Shown piece after piece: positions 23,915 through 30,545 of a stretch of 30,545 bases of DNA. A program made the position numbers and the translations under genes. Origin of the DNA: Rikenella sp. (GTDB lineage: Bacteria; Bacteroidota; Bacteroidia; Bacteroidales; Rikenellaceae); contig JAIDFC010000139.1 in NCBI GenBank assembly GCA_029054535.1, positions 1 to 30,545 on the forward strand, read 5' to 3'. The notes beneath the pieces were generated by a model. That model was given only the letters and a program-made list of their open reading frames with translations, had not been told where the DNA came from and did not search any database. How positions within the stretch are numbered: position 1 is the first letter of the stretch; every line of letters starts with the position of its first letter.

Positions 23915-26230
23915 ATGAAAAAAGAAACGAATCGGAGGATGAAAAAACGAAGCCTCTCTCTGGTCGCCGGGCTGGCGGCGACGCTCCTTTTGTCGCTGTC
24001 GTCCGGCTGCGGTCGTTCGGGCGTCGAGTCGTTCCGGACAGACTATTTCGGCATCGATGTCGACTCACGCGGTTATATCGTCGGCATGTGGAACACCACG
24101 CGCGACGACGGACACAACTTCAGTCCGGCCGACCAGCCGTCGCCCCTGCTCTCGCTCTACGACAGCCGCCGGAAACAATATTATTATCCGCAGCGGGCGG
24201 TCTACTGCGGGGGACGCTATCGGCTGGAGTATGCGAACGGTTCGGTGGCTCGGATGGCGATCGCAACGAAGAGCAAATACCTGAAACTCACCCTCGAGAG
24301 TGTCGAGCCGCGCAACGGCGTCGACGGAATCCAGTGGGGGAATTACTATACAGATATCGACAACCTGTTGGGCGAAGTGATCGGTGTGGCACGCGACACC
24401 TCGGCGGCCGTAGGGTATGCCATCGGTGCGCTGTCGCTCGACGACAACACCATCGGCGGCGAATCGCGCTACACCTCCGAGACCGGCTCGGGCGGATATA
24501 TCGTTCACTCGCCCGACAAAGAACGCTACCCCCTTCCGGTTACCTTGCACGAGGGGCAGCAGTTCACCATGGGAGGCGACGGCATCAACGACGTCGCTTT
24601 CTACGACCGACGGGAACCCTATTTCCGGATGCTGTACGGCAGTACGGCGGGCGTCGATTGCAACGGGCGGATCAACATCCGTTATCAGGCGCGCGACCGG
24701 CGCACCGGCGACCTGATTTACTCGCCGGAAGGAGTCCCCGTCTTCCGCAACAACGAGCCGAACCACCTGCAACGGCAAGATGTACAGGGCGTTGACTTCG
24801 TGGGCTCGTCGATCGCCTTGTGGGGGAGTCCGGACAGCATCGCCCTGACGGAGGTGATCCGTACCGTCGTTCTCGATGAAGGGTTGCCCTATCCGACCTT
24901 TCGGGGGCGATGGGTCAAGGATCCCACCGCCTTCACGCCCGACATCGTTACCTACGGCAACCTGTACGACAGCATCGCCTCTTACGCTCGACAGATGGGG
25001 CTCCACGTGATCCACGCTTACGACCAGCCCTTCCTGCACGCCGACCGACATAACGGCGGCTATATCGACGGCCGGGATGAAGCACGCAAACCGTTTCACC
25101 TGACCTCGGGCGACCTCTCGCACCGCGAGTATGCCGAACTGTTGGCCAGCGACAGTATCCTCCTCGGGCGGACGTGCATCACCAACTCGATCGCGCCCGA
25201 CACGCCGGACTGTTCGCCGTACCCCACCGACAGCGCCTGCATCCAACACCGACGCTACCTGACGGCTCCCCTTTCGGCGAGCGATACGACGATCTGCATC
25301 GACGACCCGACGCATCTGGAAGAGATCGCCTGCTGGGAAGGGCACTGTCCGGAACTCAACCTGGTGAAGATCGGGAAAGAGTTGATCCACTACCTCGGCG
25401 TGTCGACCGAACCGCCCTACCGGCTGCTGAACGTTACGCGCGGCTACTGGAACACCGTCCCGACGGCTCATGCCGCGGGCGAAGCGGTCGACAAGCTGCA
25501 GGTAACCGTCGGCTGGGGCTACCAGGGACTGGTCCCGAACCTCGAACTTCAGGACGAGATCGGCAGCCATTACGGCGACGTGGCGGCTCGCAGCGGAATC
25601 GGACACCTGGACTTCGACGGCCAGGAGTTTCTGTTCCACAGCGGTTTCGGGACCTACTCCGTGAAGCGTTTCCTGCGGCAGATGTTCGCCCGGACCCGGG
25701 AACTCGGCCTGCCCGACATCCGCTTCACCGGAGCCACCCTCTCCGAAGGGTCGTGGCATTACCAGAGTATCTGGAACGTCGGCGGAGGACGGAACATGTA
25801 CGATGCCGATCTGCGCGTGTGGGGCAGCACTACCAGCCAGGGCAAAGACTTGCGCGACGTAACCTATGCCAACTTCTTCCCGTCGTCGTTCGGCGGCAAC
25901 TTCCCGATCACCGCCGCTTCGACCGTCGAACAGTACGAACACATCGAGGCTACGGCCGTCGGCTACGGAGCGACATACGGTCTGAAGCTCGGCCAGCGGG
26001 ACGTCGAGAGCTGTCCGCAGAAGTACGCCATCTTCCGAGTCATCCGCACCTGGGAAGAGGCGCGGCGGGCCGACGCCTTTCCGACCCATATCCGCCGGTT
26101 GCTGCAAGATCCGTCGCTGAACTGGCGGCTGGAAGCCCGAGATGACGGGCGAAGTTGGAAACTCGATCAACTGGTCGACGGGAAACCCGTCCGGTCGTTC
26201 GTGTTGACAGCTCGGGGCACAGACCGATAA
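23915..26230 (+). CDS. Putative secreted glycan hydrolase lipoprotein, family not recognised
   Basis: This 771-aa exported protein starts at 23915 or the second ATG at 23939. The signal ends LLLSLSSGC, giving a weak lipobox around Cys32. Residues about 35-290 form a beta-sandwich (YFGIDVDSRGYIVGMWNTTR). Residues about 345 onward look like a barrel: TYGNLYDSIASYARQMGLHV, then HAYDQPFLHADRHNGGYIDG. An inserted beta module at about 448-525 (SASDTTICIDDP, IGKELIHYLG, RLLNVTRGYWNT) resembles a phage/surface-type IGxExIxYxG domain. GIGHLDFDGQEF near 567-578 places candidate acidic residues in barrel context. I cannot name a CAZy family. Position next to an NrtR regulator and a second large secreted protein suggests carbohydrate breakdown (inference). 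Confidence 0.75.
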   Translation: MKKETNRRMKKRSLSLVAGLAATLLLSLSSGCGRSGVESFRTDYFGIDVDSRGYIVGMWNTTRDDGHNFSPADQPSPLLSLYDSRRKQYYYPQRAVYCGGRYRLEYANGSVARMAIATKSKYLKLTLESVEPRNGVDGIQWGNYYTDIDNLLGEVIGVARDTSAAVGYAIGALSLDDNTIGGESRYTSETGSGGYIVHSPDKERYPLPVTLHEGQQFTMGGDGINDVAFYDRREPYFRMLYGSTAGVDCNGRINIRYQARDRRTGDLIYSPEGVPVFRNNEPNHLQRQDVQGVDFVGSSIALWGSPDSIALTEVIRTVVLDEGLPYPTFRGRWVKDPTAFTPDIVTYGNLYDSIASYARQMGLHVIHAYDQPFLHADRHNGGYIDGRDEARKPFHLTSGDLSHREYAELLASDSILLGRTCITNSIAPDTPDCSPYPTDSACIQHRRYLTAPLSASDTTICIDDPTHLEEIACWEGHCPELNLVKIGKELIHYLGVSTEPPYRLLNVTRGYWNTVPTAHAAGEAVDKLQVTVGWGYQGLVPNLELQDEIGSHYGDVAARSGIGHLDFDGQEFLFHSGFGTYSVKRFLRQMFARTRELGLPDIRFTGATLSEGSWHYQSIWNVGGGRNMYDADLRVWGSTTSQGKDLRDVTYANFFPSSFGGNFPITAASTVEQYEHIEATAVGYGATYGLKLGQRDVESCPQKYAIFRVIRTWEEARRADAFPTHIRRLLQDPSLNWRLEARDDGRSWKLDQLVDGKPVRSFVLTARGTDR

Positions 26231-26257
26231 ACCCTTGTTGTTCATGCCGGAGACGAA

Positions 26258-28552
26258 ATGATTAAACACCTGTTATATTCCGTCGTCGCCACCGTAGCGG
26301 TCGCGACGACGACGGCCGCCCCGATCTCGCCCGAACGGGGGCGGATCGGTTGGCTGCCGACCGAAGCGGATCGAACGGGAGACGAAGCGAGGATCCGCCT
26401 CCTCAGCTGTCGATACGATGGGGCGAGACTCGTCGGATGCGACGAAATCGCACCCGACTCGGAGGAGTGGACCGTATCCGCCACCGTCGACACGCTGCCC
26501 CTCGAACGATTCGAGGGGCGGCAGATCCTTCGAACCTATACTTTCACAGCCCGGCGGCCGCTGGAATCGGCCGGCGTGGCTATCGCTTTCGATCGTCGGG
26601 GCTGGAGCAGCGACAACTACGTCATGATCCCGGCCTCGGTCTACAACGGCAACCGACAGCGGATCGTCCACCGCGCTTATGCGACGGGACTCGACCGTTC
26701 GGACTATCGACAGCCCGACCTGGCCCTGACCTCCAACCCTATTCCGCAACTTTCGCCCGACTTCGGAGCCGAATCTCGGCTCGAAGTGCTGGTGAACAAC
26801 GCCGCGTCGCCGGCCGTGGTTTGGTACGAACGGAGCCGAGGACGCGGATATGTGCTGCTGACCGACCAAGGGATCGAGAAAGACGGCGAGATCCACGACA
26901 ACGCTTTGATCGTCGAAGAGGCTCCGGATCGTTCGACGGCATCGGTCGTGGTCGGCGTGCCGGGAGTGCGGGCCCGCAAACCGGAGTTTATCGGATTCTC
27001 CGAGAGTCCGGATCGCGGACTCTCCTGGGCCGCCGGCGAACGATTCACCGTCCAGCTGCGACTCGTCGAGTTCGCTGCGGCGAATGTACCGGAGGTGCTG
27101 ACCGCATTCGGCCGCGTCCGCAAGCTCCACACCGGACCGAACCGACCTCGCCACCTCAAACCGGCCAGCGAAGTCATGCGGATCATGACCCGAAACATCG
27201 ACCGACGCTACCTCCGGCTCCCGCAGTGGGAATACTATTGCCCGGAAAATGCCGACTGGATTTCGTTCGGCTGGATCGGCGGAATGATGAACACCTATCC
27301 GATGCTGGCGCTCGGCGATGCGGAACACCTGCGTCGGGTGGCGCACACGTACGATTTCGCCCTCCCGCGGGCGCAGGGCGAAGCGGGCTTCTTCTACGGT
27401 ACGCTGGGTTCCGACGGGCGGGTTTTCGGTCGGGACGCCGCCCGAGAACACCCCGAGGTGGTGCTTACCCGAATGAATGCCGACGTACTGTACTGGATGG
27501 TCAAACAGTTCCTGCTCTTGAAGGCCCAGGGACGCGGAGCCGCGATACGTCCGGAGTGGGAGGCGTCCATACGGCGACTGGCCGACGCGTTCGTCGCCAC
27601 CTACGATCGATACGGCACGTGGGGCAACTTCCTGAACGTCGAGACCGGCGAGGTAGAGATCTACGGAACCACCAGCGGAGCGATGGCTCCAGCCGCACTC
27701 GGCCTGGCTTCCGTCTATTTCGACAGGGCCGACTACCTGGAAACGGCCTTGGCGGCGGCTGAAGAGTATTATCGAACCTTTGCGGTCGTCGGGTTCACCT
27801 CCGGCGGTTGCGGCGATATCCTGCAGAATGCGGATTCCGAAACGGCCGTCGCATTTCTCACCTCGTGCAACCTGTTGTTCGAATTGACGGGCGACGATCG
27901 GTGGCTGGAACGGGCCGAGCAGGTGGCAGCACTGTGCGCCACGTGGATCGTTTCGTTCGACTACGTCTTGCCGGCGGAGACCGAACTCGGCGGACTCGGC
28001 ACGCCGATGGCAGGAGCCGTCTGGGCCAGCACTCAGAACAAACACGGGGCACCGGGATTTTGCACCTCTTCGGCCGATGCGCTGTTCCGGCTCTACCGAT
28101 CGACCGGCGACCGATTCTATGCCGACCTGCTGCACGACGTGTGGCATGCCTACGTGGAGGGGATTCGGCCCAACGGATTCATCACCGAACGGCTCACCTA
28201 CTGCGATGCCGAGCTGCGGGGTACGCGCGGACCGGCGGGCGACGGAGGAACCGGATGGAACGAGTTGAACGGTTGCCTGATGGCAACGGAGTTGCCGGGG
28301 ATCTATGTGCGGAGCGACCTCGAACAGGTCTATGCGTTCGACCACATCGACGCACGGATCAAAAAATCCGGCCCGCGCGAGTTGGTCTTGACTCTGACCA
28401 ATACCACGCCGTTCGACGCCGAGGTTTCGATACTGAGCGAGACGGCTGCCGAAGCGGCCGAACCGTTGTCGCCGGTGGCTTTCGTCGAATGGGATAAGAC
28501 GACGATCCCGGCGGGGCGAAGCGTCGATTATCGGCTTCGTCGCAAACCGTAA
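26258..28552 (+). CDS. Putative secreted alpha/alpha-barrel glycosidase-like protein
   Basis: A 764-aa protein with a Sec signal peptide (IKHLLYSVVATVAVATTTAA). Residues about 25-285 are an N-terminal beta-sandwich. Residues about 300-660 consist of repeated helix pairs typical of six-hairpin toroids, for example WEYYCPENADWISFGWIGGM, RMNADVLYWMVKQFLLLKAQ and AAAEEYYRTFAVVGFTSGGC. WGNFLNVETGEVEIYGTTSG and ELGGLGTPMAGAVWAS look like active-site loops. A short beta domain closes the protein. Enzymes of this shape include lyases and many glycosidases, so the reaction cannot be fixed. The gene follows the lipoprotein by 27 bases, implying one operon that ends at 28602-28631. Confidence 0.72.
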   Translation: MIKHLLYSVVATVAVATTTAAPISPERGRIGWLPTEADRTGDEARIRLLSCRYDGARLVGCDEIAPDSEEWTVSATVDTLPLERFEGRQILRTYTFTARRPLESAGVAIAFDRRGWSSDNYVMIPASVYNGNRQRIVHRAYATGLDRSDYRQPDLALTSNPIPQLSPDFGAESRLEVLVNNAASPAVVWYERSRGRGYVLLTDQGIEKDGEIHDNALIVEEAPDRSTASVVVGVPGVRARKPEFIGFSESPDRGLSWAAGERFTVQLRLVEFAAANVPEVLTAFGRVRKLHTGPNRPRHLKPASEVMRIMTRNIDRRYLRLPQWEYYCPENADWISFGWIGGMMNTYPMLALGDAEHLRRVAHTYDFALPRAQGEAGFFYGTLGSDGRVFGRDAAREHPEVVLTRMNADVLYWMVKQFLLLKAQGRGAAIRPEWEASIRRLADAFVATYDRYGTWGNFLNVETGEVEIYGTTSGAMAPAALGLASVYFDRADYLETALAAAEEYYRTFAVVGFTSGGCGDILQNADSETAVAFLTSCNLLFELTGDDRWLERAEQVAALCATWIVSFDYVLPAETELGGLGTPMAGAVWASTQNKHGAPGFCTSSADALFRLYRSTGDRFYADLLHDVWHAYVEGIRPNGFITERLTYCDAELRGTRGPAGDGGTGWNELNGCLMATELPGIYVRSDLEQVYAFDHIDARIKKSGPRELVLTLTNTTPFDAEVSILSETAAEAAEPLSPVAFVEWDKTTIPAGRSVDYRLRRKP

Positions 28553-28601
28553 ACCGGGTCGGCGAGTTCGAACGAGTCGCGATTCCGAAACTATCCTCAT
28601 C

Positions 28602-28631
28602 GGAGGGAGGAACTACGAGCGTCCTCCCTCC
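28602..28631 (+). terminator. Terminator after the glycosidase-like operon
   Basis: The stem GGAGGGAGGA/TCCTCCCTCC has a 10-nt loop and is followed by TTTCATTT. It separates the operon from the PafA-like gene. Confidence 0.85.
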
Positions 28632-28748
28632 TTTCATTTCCCCGGGTCGCCTTGGGATCGCTCTCCCGCACCGGCACATAAGCCATGTTCGACCCAATCC
28701 GGCGGGGATCTTCGTTCGGCAAAAACGGAGGAGACGAAATAAATTGTT

Positions 28749-28756
28749 AAATTTGT
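28749..28756 (+). promoter_or_regulatory. -7 box for the PafA-like gene
   Basis: TAAATTTG is an exact TAnnTTTG match 16 bases before the start codon, implying a very short leader. No clear -33 box is present. Confidence 0.5.
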
Positions 28757-28772
28757 ACCTAACACAAGTGAG

Positions 28773-30428
28773 ATGCTGCGGACAATGACATGTCGTCAAT
28801 TATTCAGTTTGTTGATCCCCCTTTCGGGATGGATGCTTTTCGGGAACCCGGTTGCCGCCTGCGGGGCGGAGATCGAATCGGCCATCAGTCGCCATAAACC
28901 TCGGCTGGTGGTACAGATCGTGGTGAGCCAGATGAGGTACGACTACCTGTTGCGTTTCGCCGACAATTTCGGCGAAAAGGGGTTTCATACTTTGGTTCGC
29001 GAGGGCTCGTTGTGCAAGCGGGCGATGTACGACTACGCGTTGACCCGCACGGGGTCCGGGCTGGCGACCCTCTCGACGGGGACCAACCCGGCCATGCACG
29101 GCGTGGTGGGCGAACGGTGGTTCAACTACACGACCGGCGAAGAGATCGCGCTGGCGGCGGACAAAAAGGCTTTCACGGTGGGGAGCGACGAGTACGACGG
29201 ACAGTACTCTCCGCGGGGTCTGATGGCCGGCACGGTGGGCGACCAGCTCAAGAGCGCCTATCGGGACTCGAAGGTGGTGAGCGTGGCACTCGATCCGGTT
29301 TCGGCGGTGGTGATGGGGGGCCATGCGGCCGACGCGGTCTACTGGCTCAACGGCAAGAACGGCCATTGGGTTACGAGCAATTATTACGCCTCGGAGCTTC
29401 CGGCCTGGGTGCGGAAATTCAACGACGACGGTGCGGTGGCGGGCTATTCGTCGCAAAAGTGGGAGATCTCGCGGCCGCTCAAAAGCTACCGGAACGAAGA
29501 GTATACGGACATCTCGGTCGACTCGACGCGGGGGATCAGCTTCGACTTCCTGACCCGGAAACGGTACGACTACGACCGGTTGCGGAGCTCTCCGGCGGGG
29601 AACGCGCTGGTGCGCGATTTCGCCGTTCAGGCCATTATTTACGAGGGGCTGGGGAACGACGACGCGCCGGATATGCTGAATATCGTTTTCGACGCCTCGA
29701 GGCATATCGGCGAGAAGTACGGCACGGGGTCGATCGAGCTGGAGGACAGCTACTACCGGCTGGACGAAGAGCTGGCGACGTTACTCGACTTCCTGGAGAC
29801 CCAGGTGGGTCGAGACCGGCTGCTGGTGGTGCTGACCTCGGACCACGGCGCCTCGGACCCGATCCGGGCCGACAGTCGGATGCCGGCCGGACTGTTCGAC
29901 AACGGGCAGTTCGCGGCCATCATCGCCGGTTTCCTCGGGGCGCAGCTCGGACCCGGAGACTGGCTCCTGAAGTTCGACAACCGACAGATCTACCTGAACC
30001 GCAGCCTCATCTACCAAAAAGGACACCGACTGGAGGATATTCAGGACCAGGTGGCCAACTTCGCGATCCAGTTCAGCGGCGTTTCGCAGGCGGTTACGGC
30101 GACGGCCCTGCGCAACGGACACTTCGCGCAGGGGGTCATGGGGCGGATGCAGAACAGCTTCTTCCCGCGGAACTCGGGCGACGTGGTCATCAACCTGATG
30201 CCGGGCTGGATCGAGTTCTCGGACGGCAAACTCTCCGACTCGGGATCGCCCTACAACTACGACACGCACGTCCCGTTGCTGTGGTTCGGCGGGGTGGTCG
30301 GGACGGCCGATGTGGAACGCGTCGTCAACCTCTCGGATGTGGCGCCGACGATTGCAGACATCCTCGGGATCGCGCCGCCGCCGGCGGCTACGGGAAATCC
30401 GATCCCCGAAATCCTACTCTCCAAATAA
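28773..30428 (+). CDS. Exported PafA-like alkaline phosphatase homologue, probable pseudoenzyme
   Basis: This 551-aa protein has a signal sequence (LFSLLIPLSGWMLFG) and a possible lipobox VAAC at Cys30. It aligns along its length with Bacteroidetes PafA-type phosphatases: VVSQMRYDYLLRF, YALTRTGSGLATLSTGTNPA, SIELEDSYYRLDEELATLLD, LTSDHGASDP, and SPYNYDTHVPLLWFGG. The expected nucleophile threonine (T93), and D357, H358 and H499, are kept. S52 stands where the DQMR aspartate ligand should be, and R310 and E314 replace the D and H of the DxxGH metal motif. E114 replaces the asparagine and D174/V176 replace the Lys/Arg of the substrate pocket. The frame is intact, so the protein is probably made but not a standard phosphatase. 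It may bind or scaffold instead (inference). Confidence 0.85.
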   Translation: MLRTMTCRQLFSLLIPLSGWMLFGNPVAACGAEIESAISRHKPRLVVQIVVSQMRYDYLLRFADNFGEKGFHTLVREGSLCKRAMYDYALTRTGSGLATLSTGTNPAMHGVVGERWFNYTTGEEIALAADKKAFTVGSDEYDGQYSPRGLMAGTVGDQLKSAYRDSKVVSVALDPVSAVVMGGHAADAVYWLNGKNGHWVTSNYYASELPAWVRKFNDDGAVAGYSSQKWEISRPLKSYRNEEYTDISVDSTRGISFDFLTRKRYDYDRLRSSPAGNALVRDFAVQAIIYEGLGNDDAPDMLNIVFDASRHIGEKYGTGSIELEDSYYRLDEELATLLDFLETQVGRDRLLVVLTSDHGASDPIRADSRMPAGLFDNGQFAAIIAGFLGAQLGPGDWLLKFDNRQIYLNRSLIYQKGHRLEDIQDQVANFAIQFSGVSQAVTATALRNGHFAQGVMGRMQNSFFPRNSGDVVINLMPGWIEFSDGKLSDSGSPYNYDTHVPLLWFGGVVGTADVERVVNLSDVAPTIADILGIAPPPAATGNPIPEILLSK

Positions 30429-30468
30429 TCGACTGTATTTATTTATAGTCGGTCATTGGCTACTGTAT

Positions 30469-30545
30469 GGAACTGCCGCTTTCTTGAAAGAAAGCGGCAC
30501 CAAAGAACTTCCAACAGCTACGCTATGCCTCAGGCTCCGCAATCT
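30469..30545. repeat. Dispersed intergenic hairpin repeat, right copy (inverted)
   Basis: Stem TGCCGCTTTCTT/AAGAAAGCGGCA (30474-30499) is followed by CCAAAGAACTTCC, then AGCTACGCTA and CTCCGCAATCT. It is the reverse complement, block by block, of the repeat at 3-78. The hairpin lies 45 bases after the PafA-like gene and may also terminate it, assisted by a smaller hairpin at 30430-30451. The copy probably continues past the window end. Confidence 0.7.

Noticed and set aside
24065..28600. Two open frames above 700 codons antisense to the glycosidase-like genes
   Set aside because: Sense frames have signal peptides, tight operon spacing and domain-like structure; the antisense frames have low-complexity composition typical of shadows.
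1..30545. CRISPR arrays and diversity-generating retroelements
   Set aside because: No regularly spaced repeats, cas-like genes, reverse transcriptase or template/variable repeat pair was found despite the presence of tail fibre genes.

Overview
The window looks like a chromosomal segment of a GC-rich member of the Bacteroidales, most likely close to Alistipes/Rikenellaceae. The evidence is the GC-rich coding style, Bacteroidetes-type -7 promoter boxes (TAnnTTTG), Bacteroidetes-style lipoprotein signals, an NrtR-type sugar regulator beside secreted hydrolases, and the thrS-infC-rpmI-rplT translation cluster. The genus is inferred; no rRNA is present to confirm it.

Left part (1-4240): galactokinase (galK) and a secreted GH2 beta-mannosidase lipoprotein, each followed by a strong hairpin. 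Middle part (4325-16634): a 12.3 kb non-contractile (siphovirus-type) phage tail module. On the minus strand, in transcription order, it holds a small membrane/coiled-coil protein, tail tube protein, tail assembly chaperone with a probable -1 frameshift extension, a 1213-aa tape measure protein, a small beta-rich protein, a Dit-like distal tail protein, a Tal-like tail hub/fibre, a short fibre protein and an Ig-repeat tip protein. A tail-terminator-like gene lies divergently on the plus strand. No capsid, portal, terminase, integrase, replication or recognisable endolysin gene is present. The module is bounded by ordinary host genes on one side and by decayed regulator genes on the other. It is therefore either a prophage reduced to its tail or a domesticated tail particle (F-type tailocin-like).

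Border (16635-17816): lower-GC debris comprising a frameshifted HicB-like antitoxin, a frameshifted XRE/CI-like repressor and a BRCT-like C-terminal fragment. Next come an intact voltage-gated-type K+ channel, a shared terminator and tRNA-Leu(GAG).

Translation cluster (18875-22786): thrS, infC (which appears to start at a rare AUA codon behind a perfect Shine-Dalgarno), rpmI and rplT, ending in a 19-bp terminator stem. A 142-nt hairpin repeat sits between infC and rpmI.

Right part (22787-30545): an AT-rich promoter region, an NrtR-family regulator, and two large secreted proteins of unrecognised family that look like polysaccharide-degrading enzymes (a TIM-barrel-like lipoprotein and an alpha/alpha-barrel-like protein), apparently one operon. 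Last is an exported PafA-like alkaline phosphatase homologue in which most metal ligands and substrate-contact residues are replaced, so it is a probable pseudoenzyme. Both window ends carry inverted copies of the same hairpin-bearing intergenic repeat.
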